DNA of 64,000 nucleotides, taken from positions 98,374-162,373 of the forward strand of contig NZ_FXBA01000007.1 of assembly GCF_900177705.1 (NCBI RefSeq), written 5' to 3'. The notes below the pieces were generated by a model. That model did no database searches and had not been told where the DNA came from. It worked only from the letters and a program-made list of their open reading frames with translations. Shown here piece after piece: positions 36,141 to 44,582 of the stretch (positions are counted from its first letter, which is position 1; each line of letters starts with the position of its first letter). The stretch is from Fibrobacter sp. UWB15. Lineage in GTDB: Bacteria; Fibrobacterota; Fibrobacteria; Fibrobacterales; Fibrobacteraceae. A program made the translations under genes and the position numbers.

Positions 36141-37528
36141 TGAATTCGTCGCACTCCAAAATGTGGCTTTTGCCGTTGCTCCTGGTTGCGCTCCTTGCGA
36201 CTAGTGCCGTCGCTCAGTCCTCGCCCTTGATCATGAAACATGCCGACAGCCTTGCTGTCGCCCGCAAGCGCGGAACGCTCTTGCTGCAAGGGCGAGTCCA
36301 CTTCGTTCACGACAGCATCCAGTTCCGCACCCAGCGAGCCTTCTGGCATAAGGATGCCGAAAGTGTGCAGTGCAGCGGCGGTTTTCTTTTTACCCATCCC
36401 TCGGGCTATATCCAGGCGCAAAATGGAAACTACCAGAAAAAGAATTCTATAGCGACGGCCTCGGGCGATGTGCATGCGGGCGACTCGGCAAACTCCTACT
36501 TGTTTACTGGCGAATACCTGGAATACGACCGCGAAAAAGAAATTCTTACGATGCCGCAAAAGCCCAAGCTTTATCAGTACGAAAAAAAGAAAGACGGCAA
36601 GACGGATACGGTTACGGTGTCTGCAAAGCGCATCGTCTATAACAAGGGGAACGCTTTTGCGGAGGCTTATGGTGATGTGCGCATTACTCAGAACGACATG
36701 GTCATTACCGGAGACACGGGATTTTTTGACCGCAAAAATGACTGGCTTTCGATGACGAATGTGCGCCTCACTCAAAATGACATGGTGGTCACTTGCGATA
36801 CGGGCTTTTTTGACCACAAGAATAACTGGCTTAGCATGAAGGGGCACCCGACCTGCGACATGAAAAACTACCACCTGACGGGCGACTCGATTTTCTTGGT
36901 GCTCGATTCTGCCGGAAAGTCGCTTGAATCGGCACTCGTGATTCGCAATGCCCACGGTGTCCAGCAAGAAGAACCCAAGAAAAACGCTCCAGGGAGCGTG
37001 ACCGAAGCCTTTGGCGATACGCTTTATGCCGAATTCAGCAACGAAAAAATTGAGCGCCTGTACGTGAACCTGAATGCCAAGGGATTCTTTTACGAAACCG
37101 ACCTCAAGGATTACCGCAACCTAATGGATGGTGACCGCTTGGACCTCTACTTTAACCAAGGCAAAATGGACAGGGCCGTGGTTTCGGGCAAGGCTCAGAG
37201 CACCTATTTCTACGTGAAAAAGGATCGTTCCGTTTCGGGCAAGAACGAGGCGACTGGTGATACGATTCATATCTTGTTCGATGCCCAGAAGAATGCGGTG
37301 AAGTCCTTGAAACTTTTAGGGGCTGCTGCCATGGCAAGCGGTCGCTATATCGACATGGAAAAGACGGAGCGACTCAAGAGAGAGGCCGAGACGGCCAAGG
37401 CGTCTGAAAAAGAGCTTGACAAAAAGAAAGAATCAAGCGATAATAAAGATGCGAAAACGGTGAAATCCAAATTAGAAATGATGCGGAAAATGCGTGAAAA
37501 GGCTGTCGTCCCGCCGAAAGATTTGTAA
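36140..37528 (+). CDS. lptA: LptA/OstA-like periplasmic LPS transport protein
   Basis: 462 residues, much longer than the 185-residue E. coli LptA. The signal peptide (MW LLPLLLVALLATSAVAQ) is followed by repeated OstA-type strands (QGRVHFVHDSIQFRTQRA, YGDVRITQNDMVITGDTG). Two consecutive 28-residue units encoded at 36677-36760 and 36761-36844 are near-identical duplicates, which would lengthen the jellyroll. A Lys/Glu-rich tail ends the protein. It overlaps the lptC stop by one base and is followed by lptB. It would form the periplasmic bridge for LPS. Confidence 0.8.
   Translation: MNSSHSKMWLLPLLLVALLATSAVAQSSPLIMKHADSLAVARKRGTLLLQGRVHFVHDSIQFRTQRAFWHKDAESVQCSGGFLFTHPSGYIQAQNGNYQKKNSIATASGDVHAGDSANSYLFTGEYLEYDREKEILTMPQKPKLYQYEKKKDGKTDTVTVSAKRIVYNKGNAFAEAYGDVRITQNDMVITGDTGFFDRKNDWLSMTNVRLTQNDMVVTCDTGFFDHKNNWLSMKGHPTCDMKNYHLTGDSIFLVLDSAGKSLESALVIRNAHGVQQEEPKKNAPGSVTEAFGDTLYAEFSNEKIERLYVNLNAKGFFYETDLKDYRNLMDGDRLDLYFNQGKMDRAVVSGKAQSTYFYVKKDRSVSGKNEATGDTIHILFDAQKNAVKSLKLLGAAAMASGRYIDMEKTERLKREAETAKASEKELDKKKESSDNKDAKTVKSKLEMMRKMREKAVVPPKDL
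36677..36844 (+). repeat. 84-base tandem duplication in lptA
   Basis: Two copies of an 84-base unit, both starting GTGCGC. Their products share TQNDMV, DTGFFD and WLSM, with silent differences showing the duplication is not brand new. Confidence 0.8.
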
Positions 37529-37546
37529 ATTGGGTTTGGAAGATCT

Positions 37547-38284
37547 ATGAAAAATTTAGTGAGTACCATACGCACGGAACACCTGAGAAAGGTCTATGGC
37601 GGTCGCCAGGTGGTGAGCGACGTGTCTATTCGCGTGTCCCAAGGCGAAATTGTCGGACTACTCGGCCCTAACGGTGCTGGCAAGACGACTTCGTTCTACA
37701 TGATCGTGGGTATGGTGCGCCCGGAATCGGGGCACATTTTTCTCGATGACATCGAGATGACGGACAAGCCCATGTACAAGCGCGCACGCCTTGGCATCGG
37801 TTACTTGCCGCAAGAAGCTTCAATCTTCCGCAAGCTCAGTGTCGAAGACAACATTATGGCAATTCTCGAAACGCAGAACATGAAACGTTCCGAACGCAAG
37901 CGCCGCCTCGAAGAATTGCTTGAAGAATTTAAGATTACGCACATCCGCAAAACCAAGTCCATGAGCTGCTCGGGTGGCGAACGCCGCCGCTTGGAAATTG
38001 CACGCGCCCTCGCAAGCGATCCGTCTTTCCTTTTGCTGGACGAACCTTTCGCAGGCATCGACCCCATTGCGGTGGCCGACATCCAGTCCATTATTTCGGG
38101 ACTCAAGGACCGCGGCATGGGAATCTTGATTACGGACCATAACGTGCGTGAAACCCTTTCGATTACGGACCGCGCCTACATTATGTACAAGAGCCAGGTG
38201 CTGACCGAAGGTTCTTCGGAATACCTCGCCAACGATCCCGAAGCCCGCCGCATTTACTTAGGTGATAGCTTTAGCTTAGGTTAG
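37547..38284 (+). CDS. lptB: LPS export ABC transporter ATPase LptB
   Basis: 245 residues. Walker [10 protein letters not shown] (about 40-47), Q-loop [12 protein letters not shown], signature [16 protein letters not shown] and Walker [14 protein letters not shown] are all present, with the H-loop in [10 protein letters not shown]. The [17 protein letters not shown] sequence is typical of LptB. It drives extraction of LPS from the inner membrane with LptFG, which are not in this window. It is followed eight bases later by rpoN, a common arrangement. Confidence 0.95.
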   Translation: MKNLVSTIRTEHLRKVYGGRQVVSDVSIRVSQGEIVGLLGPNGAGKTTSFYMIVGMVRPESGHIFLDDIEMTDKPMYKRARLGIGYLPQEASIFRKLSVEDNIMAILETQNMKRSERKRRLEELLEEFKITHIRKTKSMSCSGGERRRLEIARALASDPSFLLLDEPFAGIDPIAVADIQSIISGLKDRGMGILITDHNVRETLSITDRAYIMYKSQVLTEGSSEYLANDPEARRIYLGDSFSLG

Positions 38285-38292
38285 GGGGCTTT

Positions 38293-39918
38293 GTGGATAT
38301 CGGACTGCAAATAGGTACAAATCAACGACTGGAGCAGAATCTCTCGCCCCAGCTTAGGCAGTTTGTAACCATTTTGCAGAAAAATTCCTTGGAACTCGAT
38401 ACTGCCATCAAAGAAGAACTGGAAAGCAATCCTCTGCTGGAACTCGATGACGCCGCTCCAATGGAAGAGCGCGAAGTCCACGAAGACGAACTTCCGGATT
38501 CGGGCGCGGAACTGCGCGAAGTCAAGGATGATCTTGACGATTACGATTCGGGCGACTACTCCAGCCTCGAAGACAGCGCCATGGGCGACAGCAGCCTTTT
38601 GGACGGCAGCAACGATATCAATTACGAACAGTACTTGAAAGACGGCTCCATGAACGAGGATGCCCCTTTCAAGGACTTGAATGTAGGTAACGATTCCGAT
38701 GACGAATGGGATCGCCCCATTAAAGATCACGGCAAGAGCTTGCAGGACAAGCTGCGTGACCAGCTGTTGCTTTGGTCGGGCTCCCGTGAACAGCTGGAAC
38801 AACTTGCCCGGAGCAATTGTTCCGAAAAGAAGTTCCGTTCCTTGGTGGAATACCTGATTGATTCGCTGGACGAAAACGGCTTCTTGCAAGAGGCGACTCT
38901 CGACGAGACACCCTTGCGCCTGTCCGAAGATCCCTATATCAATGAAATTGAGTCTATGCTCCGCAACGAAGTTCCGCTAGAAGAATGTTCCTTGCCGGTG
39001 CGTGAAGCGGTGCATGTGCTGCAGGGTTTTAATCCGCGCGGAATCGGCGCCCGCAACCAGCGCGAATGTTTTTTGATCCAGGCGTACGCTCTCCCGAGTT
39101 TCCCGCCGCTCGGTATCAAGATCCTTGAAAAATGCTACGATGACCTGCTTGCTTTACGTTATGCGAAAATTGGCAAGGCCTTGGGCGTTTCGACCGAAGA
39201 CGTGCAGCGTGCCGTGGCAAGTTTTGCGAAGTTGAATCCGCATCCGGGTTTCCAGCTTTCCAATTCGCGCGTGCAGACGATTGCCGCCGACCTCAAGGTG
39301 GTCGATAAGCATGGCCACATGGAAGTCGAATCCGTACGTTCCTCGATGCAAAAGCGTCTGCGTGTGAATCAGACCTACAAGGCGATTCTCGACGACAAGG
39401 GTGCCTCTAAGTCCGACAAGGATTACGTACGTACGCACCTCTTTAAGGCGGTGGAATTTATCAAGGCGCTCGATAACCGCTACACGACTATGGAACTCGT
39501 GATGCGTGCGATTTTCAAGCGCCAGAAGGACTTCTTTACCAAGGGGCCTGCGTTCCTCAAGCCCATGGTGCAGCAGGACATTGCCGACGACATCAAGCGC
39601 GACGTGAGTACCGTGAACCGCTCGGTCAACGGCAAGTATGTCGATACGCCTTACGGCATTTTCGAACTCAAGCAGTTCTTTACTTCGGGAGTCAAGCAAG
39701 ATTCCTCTCCGGATGCAGCCGAACTCAGCTCGGCAACAATCCTTGATGCCATCAAGAAACTCGTGGACGAAGAGGACAAGAAGAAGCCCCTTTCGGACCA
39801 GGCCATTGCAGACAAACTGATGGAACAGGGAATCAAGGTGGCCCGCCGTACGGTGGCAAAATACCGCGAAGAAGAGCTGCATTTATTGCCCGCCAGCAAG
39901 CGCAAAAAGCTCATTTAG
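38293..39918 (+). CDS. rpoN: RNA polymerase sigma-54 factor
   Basis: 541 residues starting at GTG 38293 after GGGGG. It has the Gln-rich region I (QLRQFVTILQKNSLEL), an acidic region II (about 45-125), the core-binding region and the C-terminal RpoN box ARRTVAKYREE at 517-527. It directs transcription from -24/-12 promoters with enhancer-binding proteins. It lies in the conserved lptB-rpoN-hpf order. A small hairpin just past the stop is a possible weak terminator. Confidence 0.96.
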   Translation: MDIGLQIGTNQRLEQNLSPQLRQFVTILQKNSLELDTAIKEELESNPLLELDDAAPMEEREVHEDELPDSGAELREVKDDLDDYDSGDYSSLEDSAMGDSSLLDGSNDINYEQYLKDGSMNEDAPFKDLNVGNDSDDEWDRPIKDHGKSLQDKLRDQLLLWSGSREQLEQLARSNCSEKKFRSLVEYLIDSLDENGFLQEATLDETPLRLSEDPYINEIESMLRNEVPLEECSLPVREAVHVLQGFNPRGIGARNQRECFLIQAYALPSFPPLGIKILEKCYDDLLALRYAKIGKALGVSTEDVQRAVASFAKLNPHPGFQLSNSRVQTIAADLKVVDKHGHMEVESVRSSMQKRLRVNQTYKAILDDKGASKSDKDYVRTHLFKAVEFIKALDNRYTTMELVMRAIFKRQKDFFTKGPAFLKPMVQQDIADDIKRDVSTVNRSVNGKYVDTPYGIFELKQFFTSGVKQDSSPDAAELSSATILDAIKKLVDEEDKKKPLSDQAIADKLMEQGIKVARRTVAKYREEELHLLPASKRKKLI

Positions 39919-39934
39919 GCCTTTTTTTGCCTAA
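39915..39934 (+). terminator. Possible weak terminator/attenuator after rpoN
   Basis: Stem TTAGGC with GCCTAA around an eight-base T-rich loop, overlapping the rpoN stop codon. Confidence 0.35.
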
Positions 39935-39956
39935 AAAGGTCGCTTTTGTACTAAAT

Positions 39957-39971
39957 ATTCCAATTTGGAAT
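39957..39971. promoter_or_regulatory. Perfect inverted repeat upstream of hpf
   Basis: ATTCCAA-T-TTGGAAT lies 30 bases before the hpf promoter's -35. Size and position suit an operator; no protein is assigned. Confidence 0.45.
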
Positions 39972-40001
39972 AACTTTTTTTGAAAATTTTTGAAAAACCC
40001 T

Positions 40002-40030
40002 TTGTTTTTGAACAAAAAAAGATGTATATA
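40002..40030 (+). promoter_or_regulatory. Promoter of hpf
   Basis: TTGTTT (40002-40007), 17-base spacer, TATATA (40025-40030). A GGAGC/GCTCC hairpin (40041-40056) and AAGGAGG follow before the ATG at 40096. Confidence 0.6.
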
Positions 40031-40095
40031 CTCTAGACGTGGAGCAAAAAAGCTCCGCAATACATACGAAAACCCTTTTTAAGGAGGTTAATATT

Positions 40096-40413
40096 ATGGA
40101 TATTCAGTTCTCTGCTCGTCACTTTAATGCTTCTGCCGGACTTCAGGATCGTATTCAAGAAGAAATGGATAAATTAGCTCGATTCTACCCGAATATCACC
40201 AGTGCCTCCGTTATCCTTGACCACGAAGTGGAACATCAGCGTCATTGCGAAATTACTGTTAATATTACCGGTTCTCAAGTAGTGGCCTCCGCCGACGAAG
40301 AAAACATGGGCAAGGCTGTGGATGTAACCCTTGAACGCATCAAGGTGCAGCTCAAGAAGGCAAACGATAAGCAGAACGATCACCGTGCCCAGCCTATGTC
40401 TGAAGTTGTATAA
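40096..40413 (+). CDS. hpf: Ribosome hibernation promoting factor (short HPF)
   Basis: 105 residues from ATG 40096, chosen because AAGGAGG lies nine bases upstream. It has the beta-alpha-beta-beta-beta-alpha HPF/YfiA fold: MDIQFSARHFNASAGLQDRIQEEMDKL, then the ILDHEVEHQRHCEITVNI strands. It binds 30S near the decoding site and helps store inactive ribosomes. It lacks the C-terminal dimerisation domain of long HPF. It may be sigma-54-linked in other bacteria, but here a sigma70-like promoter is visible. Confidence 0.9.
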   Translation: MDIQFSARHFNASAGLQDRIQEEMDKLARFYPNITSASVILDHEVEHQRHCEITVNITGSQVVASADEENMGKAVDVTLERIKVQLKKANDKQNDHRAQPMSEVV

Positions 40414-40425
40414 CCGGATGATATC

Positions 40426-41457
40426 GTGGCTGAGTCAAGATTAAAAGACATCAAGATCCTGCACCGAGAACGTCTCTTGGTGCGGGACTTTTTTTTGCGT
40501 TACGGCAAAGACTTGCAAATGGCTTGTCATTCCCACGAATCAAGCCTCGACGCGCCCATTGCCGAAAGTGGTATTCACAGACCGGGCCTTGCCATGGCGG
40601 GCTACACCAAGGTTTATAGTTCCCAGCAGATCCAGGTGGTAGGCCACACGGAATGGAACTATCTGGAATCGATTGGCCCCGAAGGCCGCGCAAAAATTTT
40701 TGAGAATTTATCTGTATTCAAGGCACCCATGTGGGTGGTGACGCATTCGCAGATGCCGCACCCCGAACTCAAGGCCATGTGCGACCGCTTGAACATCCCG
40801 CTGTTCTCGACGACGCTCCATACCTATGAATTCAACAAGATCGCCCAGCGTATCTTGGAAGAGTTCTTTGCGCCGCATGCCATTATCCATGGCAGCCTTG
40901 TGGACGTTTATGGTGTGGGTATGCTCTATGTGGGCGACAGCAACGTGGGTAAGTCCGAATGTGTGCTTGACCTTGTAGAAAGCGGACACCGTATGGTGGC
41001 CGATGACGTGGTCCATATCAGTAACGTGGGTCGTTCCATTATCGGGCGTCCGGATCCGCTGATCAAACACCACATGGAAATCCGCGGGGTGGGTATCCTT
41101 GATATCCGCGCCATGTTCGGTATCCACGCCATTCGTAAGGTGAAAAAGATCGAAACCATCGTGGAACTGCAACAGTGGCACCGCGACGGTGGTTACGATC
41201 GCACGGGTTTGAATGAGCTCGAAGAAGAGGTGATGGGTATAAAAATCCCCAAAGTCGTCATTCCTGTGGCTCCCGGTAAGAACCTGACCGTGATTTCCGA
41301 GGTCATTGCCATGAATACTTTGATGAAATATAGCGGTCAAAACGTGGCTCAGGACTTCAATGAGTCCTTAATGCAAAAGATTAAGGCCAAGGCCAAGGGT
41401 GAGTATGTCGATGATTTATTAGATTTCGACAATCAAAATTGGTCTTACTATGAATAG
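40426..41457 (+). CDS. hprK: HPr kinase/phosphorylase
   Basis: 343 residues starting at GTG 40426. The C-terminal domain has the Walker A YVGDSNVGKSE (170-177), the DDVVHI catalytic Asp and the EIRGVGILDI signature near 218. The N-terminal HPr_kinase_N domain precedes it. It phosphorylates and dephosphorylates HPr-Ser. It lies in the rpoN-hpf neighbourhood where proteobacteria usually have ptsN-hprK-rapZ, but neither ptsN nor rapZ is present here, nor ptsH. Its stop overlaps the MCE gene by eight bases. Confidence 0.94.
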   Translation: MAESRLKDIKILHRERLLVRDFFLRYGKDLQMACHSHESSLDAPIAESGIHRPGLAMAGYTKVYSSQQIQVVGHTEWNYLESIGPEGRAKIFENLSVFKAPMWVVTHSQMPHPELKAMCDRLNIPLFSTTLHTYEFNKIAQRILEEFFAPHAIIHGSLVDVYGVGMLYVGDSNVGKSECVLDLVESGHRMVADDVVHISNVGRSIIGRPDPLIKHHMEIRGVGILDIRAMFGIHAIRKVKKIETIVELQQWHRDGGYDRTGLNELEEEVMGIKIPKVVIPVAPGKNLTVISEVIAMNTLMKYSGQNVAQDFNESLMQKIKAKAKGEYVDDLLDFDNQNWSYYE

Positions 41458-42367
41458 GGTCACAAAACGCATTAAAGAGAACCTTATGCCGTTTGTCGTG
41501 TTCGTCATTCTCGTGACGTCATGCACGGCGGCGTGGTTCTTTTTACACCCGTCCAGTCCGTATCACGCCCGTTATTCTTTTGTACTTTCCTTCGATGCCG
41601 TGGGTACCCTTTCTCCGGGTAATCTGGTCAAGGTGCGTGGCATTAAGCGCGGCGAAATTACCAAGGTGGAACTTACCGACGATGCTGTCTACGTGACGGT
41701 CCGGGTCCTTGCCGAAACGAAAGTTCCGAGGAACTCGGAATTCCGTTTGATTACGGCGGGCCTGATGGGCGAGCGTGAAATTTGCATTTTGACGGGCGAT
41801 TCCCAGGAGCTAGTCCATGATGGCGATACGCTGATCGGACGCTTCGACCAGGGCATGGCCGGTTTTGGCAAGAAGGTTGGAGCCATTTTGGCCGATTTGG
41901 GTGAACTGAGGGATTCTGCCCGCTCGGTCATGGATTCCCTTTCGAACGGTCAGGCCGGTGCGCAGTTGGATCGAGTTTCCAAGAAGGCAAACACCGTGGT
42001 CCGTAAGACCAAGGTGAACGTGAATGCTTGGAAAGCCGAGGTAGACGCCCTTCTGGATAAATGCGACAGCAGCTTGGGGAATGCGCAAGGGGTCTTGGAG
42101 TCTATTGCCAATACCGGTGAATCCAAAATCAAGGAACTCAATGCCCTGATGGTCCGCACCCGCGAACTGCTGGAAACTGTTAAGAAGCTGAAGGACCAGT
42201 CCAATACGGTTTTGAGTAAACTGCTGGAGGGAGACAACACGGCGGGGTTGGTTATTGACCAGGCTTCGCCCTTGAACACGGGACTGGACAGGCTGCTTAA
42301 AGATGTGGATGCCTTGCTTTCGGACATCAAAAAGAGCGGCTTAGACATTAATGTTGATATTTTTTAA
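41450..42367 (+). CDS. MCE-domain protein (MlaD-like)
   Basis: 305 residues. An N-terminal membrane helix (about 12-32) is followed by an MCE domain (about 43-125, with VKVRGIKRGEITKVEL and LMGEREI) and a long alpha-helical coiled coil to about 270, like the periplasmic lipid-shuttle proteins MlaD/PqiB. It would hold lipids between the two membranes. The expected permease and ATPase genes are not adjacent. Overlap with hprK suggests co-translation. Confidence 0.88.
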   Translation: MNRVTKRIKENLMPFVVFVILVTSCTAAWFFLHPSSPYHARYSFVLSFDAVGTLSPGNLVKVRGIKRGEITKVELTDDAVYVTVRVLAETKVPRNSEFRLITAGLMGEREICILTGDSQELVHDGDTLIGRFDQGMAGFGKKVGAILADLGELRDSARSVMDSLSNGQAGAQLDRVSKKANTVVRKTKVNVNAWKAEVDALLDKCDSSLGNAQGVLESIANTGESKIKELNALMVRTRELLETVKKLKDQSNTVLSKLLEGDNTAGLVIDQASPLNTGLDRLLKDVDALLSDIKKSGLDINVDIF

Positions 42368-42451
42368 AAAAAGTTTACCCCTTTTCTAAAAAAAAAGTTA
42401 TTTATCACATTATTGGTACAAACGAGTTTAATCGCAACCAAGGAGAAAACC

Positions 42452-42922
42452 ATGGCTGAAAAGAAACCTGTAAAAATGAGCGATGCTGACCTCAAGTTTT
42501 TTGAGGATATGTTGATTGAAAAACGTAGGCAGATTGTAACGGCGCAGACCGACTTTGACAAGACCGAAACGTTCAAGAATCAGGCGCAGGCAGGCGAAGG
42601 TGGCGAATCCAACAGTGCCGACCTTGCAACCGACTATAACGCCCTGGAAACGAACTTCTCCTTGGCTGCCCGCGAAGGCAAGTATCTGGTGTACCTTGAA
42701 GAGGCATTAAAACGCATCAAGAAGGGAACCTTCGGTATCTGCAAGGTGTGTGGCGAACTCATTCCGAAGGCTCGCCTGATTGCCGTACCTACGGCCACCA
42801 AGTGCGTGAACTGCAAGGAAGAGACCAAGCGCAAGGAAAAGGAAGACAGTCGTCTTGAAATGGCGCGTATGCTTGCCGAAGCCCAGCGCCGCGAAATGCA
42901 GAAGCGCGCCGCCGGCAAGTAA
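42452..42922 (+). CDS. DksA/TraR-family zinc-finger protein
   Basis: 156 residues from ATG 42452 after GGAG. It has an acidic helical coiled coil (about 15-95), then a C4 zinc finger with Cys 97, 100, 118 and 121 (CKVC...CVNC), then a basic C-terminal helix. DksA-type proteins bind the secondary channel of RNA polymerase and modulate promoters with ppGpp. The coiled-coil tip does not show an obvious DxxDxA motif, so the functional class is uncertain. A terminator follows. Confidence 0.85.
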   Translation: MAEKKPVKMSDADLKFFEDMLIEKRRQIVTAQTDFDKTETFKNQAQAGEGGESNSADLATDYNALETNFSLAAREGKYLVYLEEALKRIKKGTFGICKVCGELIPKARLIAVPTATKCVNCKEETKRKEKEDSRLEMARMLAEAQRREMQKRAAGK

Positions 42923-42987
42923 TAGAGGTCGCACCTGCGGTGCTCTGGGCAATGAGCTTTGAGTAACGAGGTGTACATGAAAATTTC

Positions 42988-43010
42988 AAAGCCCCGAACA
43001 GGGGCTTTTT
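42988..43010 (+). terminator. Rho-independent terminator of the dksA-like gene
   Basis: Stem AAAGCCCC with GGGGCTTT, five-base loop, then TTTTTAT. Confidence 0.85.
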
Positions 43011-43020
43011 TATAAGAAAA

Positions 43021-43046
43021 GCCTGGCGTTTGCCAGGCAATTTTTT
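43021..43046. terminator. Second stem-loop with T run between convergent genes
   Basis: Perfect seven-base stem GCCTGGC with GCCAGGC, GTTT loop, then AATTTTTT. Two further short hairpins (43053-43066 and around 43083-43095) lie between it and the GH5 gene. Confidence 0.6.
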
Positions 43047-43096
43047 CTCAGAGGCACGTTAGTGCCGTGCTCACACCTCAGAGCTAGGCGCGCTCA

Positions 43097-44170
43097 CTAC
43101 CCCTTGGCGAGCAGTTCCATGAGTTCACTGTCGAGGCGGTCGGCGTTGTCGTACTGCTTTAAGTTCTGGTGCAGCGATTCGCCCTTCGACACAATGCCGA
43201 AGTCCAGGTTCTTGTAGTTCCAGTAGCTGTAGCCCACGTCTGCATCGCGGAGTATTTCCATGAAGTCGCGCATCCAGGCGAGCTGGTACTGGCGGGCGAC
43301 TTGCACGTAGACGCCGAATTCGTTGCAGGCGACGGGCAGGTCGTACTTTGCGCGGAAGTCGAGTGCGTTCTGGATGCTTTCTTGCAGGCGAGCCTTGTCC
43401 CACTTGCCGAATTCCACGTTGAGGCGGGTGGTAGCACCGGCCTCGGGAGCGGCGTAGTCGCCTGGCCACGGGCGTTCAATTTTGAAGAACGGGTCGTTGA
43501 TCCAGGCAGCCCCCTGGTGCGTGAATGTCACCGGGGTGTAGGTATGAAAGCTGTAGATGGCGTTGTCGTCGTCCATCGGGGTCAGGTACTTGAATTCGTG
43601 GGCGCTGTTCCACTTGTTGCTGCCGACCACGATCGTGTTCTTGGGAGCGTGCTTGCGGATTGCCCAGAAAATTTCGTCTTTTACTTTGTCCCAAACCAGG
43701 GAGTCGGCCGCAGCGGGCTCGTTCAGGAGCTCCATCATCACGCGGGACTCGCCGCTGTAACGTTCGGCCATAAACGACCAGACCTTGGCGGTATCCTTGC
43801 GGGCATCGGCACTTACAAAGAATGGCTGCTCCTGGTAAGAGCCGAGGTGAAAGTCGTGGCCTGGGCACTTGTGCAGGTCAAGAATCACGTACAGGTCATT
43901 TGCCAGAATGTCCTTGATGGCCTTGTCCAGCAGAGCGAAAACTTCTTCTTTAGGCTTGATCGTTCCTTCGTCGAACAAGTTGAAGTAGTCCACCGGCAGG
44001 CGCACGTGGTTGAACCCCGCACCGCGGATGCGCTTGAAATCGCTGTCCCCAAGGAATGTCTTGATGTGTTCAATGATCCCGGGAAACCCTACGGGATCTT
44101 TTTCCTGGATGCAGTCTACCTGACTGAACCATCCACCCAAATTCACTCCCCGCAGTCTTTCATTGATCAT
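43097..44170 (-). CDS. GH5-family glycoside hydrolase without a signal peptide
   Basis: 357 residues of (beta/alpha)8 fold. The general acid/base is Glu151 in ELLNEPA and the nucleophile Glu284 in CNEFG; the early conserved residues are RGVNLGGW and HVRLP, and NHR is replaced by LDLHKCPG. These are GH5 signatures for cleaving beta-glucans or related polysaccharides. Unlike secreted cellulases it begins MINERLRGVNL with no signal or linker, so it probably acts in the cytoplasm on imported oligosaccharides. It follows a 96-residue gene by 35 bases. Exact substrate unknown. Confidence 0.88.
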   Translation of the reverse strand: MINERLRGVNLGGWFSQVDCIQEKDPVGFPGIIEHIKTFLGDSDFKRIRGAGFNHVRLPVDYFNLFDEGTIKPKEEVFALLDKAIKDILANDLYVILDLHKCPGHDFHLGSYQEQPFFVSADARKDTAKVWSFMAERYSGESRVMMELLNEPAAADSLVWDKVKDEIFWAIRKHAPKNTIVVGSNKWNSAHEFKYLTPMDDDNAIYSFHTYTPVTFTHQGAAWINDPFFKIERPWPGDYAAPEAGATTRLNVEFGKWDKARLQESIQNALDFRAKYDLPVACNEFGVYVQVARQYQLAWMRDFMEILRDADVGYSYWNYKNLDFGIVSKGESLHQNLKQYDNADRLDSELMELLAKG

Positions 44171-44205
44171 TGTATCATCCCTGTGTGCGAAAAGGCTGAA
44201 TTGCC

Positions 44206-44496
44206 TTACTCGTTAACAATTGTCAGGTCTTCTTCGGCGATGTTCAAGCTCATGATCACTTCCATGTCATCCGGAAGATCCTTGAAATCAACAACCAGGC
44301 CGATCTTCTTCGATTCGTCCTTCTGCTTTTCGAACAGGACGACATCAAAAATCTTCATTCTTACCACCGCCTCTTGTGTGACGGGGATTTCCACAGTCAT
44401 GCCCTTGCTAATTGGGCCTTCAACAATCTTGCCCTTGAACACCAGAGACGTCTGGTCGTCGCCGAGCGATGTCTTCTTTACATGAAATACAGCCAT
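44206..44496 (-). CDS. Small protein resembling an EF-Tu domain 2 beta-barrel
   Basis: 96 residues, acidic, no signal. The order of segments VFKGKIVEGPISKGMTVEI, a short turn, VVRMKIFDVVLFEKQKDES and KKIGLVVDFKDLPD follows the pattern of the GTPase domain 2 barrel (translation factors), but there is no GTPase domain. It may be an RNA- or protein-binding barrel. It is upstream of the GH5 gene and likely co-transcribed with it. Weak assignment. Confidence 0.55.
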   Translation of the reverse strand: MAVFHVKKTSLGDDQTSLVFKGKIVEGPISKGMTVEIPVTQEAVVRMKIFDVVLFEKQKDESKKIGLVVDFKDLPDDMEVIMSLNIAEEDLTIVNE

Positions 44497-44582
44497 TATA
44501 CCTTAGCCATTTTTCGGTTATTCTTTGGTTATTTTATTTTTTGACCCTGTTGCAGGTCGTGGCGAAAAATTAACTTTTTTAC

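Noticed and set aside
38293..40096. A -24/-12 sigma-54 promoter for hpf
   Set aside because: No TGGCAC-N5-TTGC match was found upstream; a sigma70-like pair fits instead.
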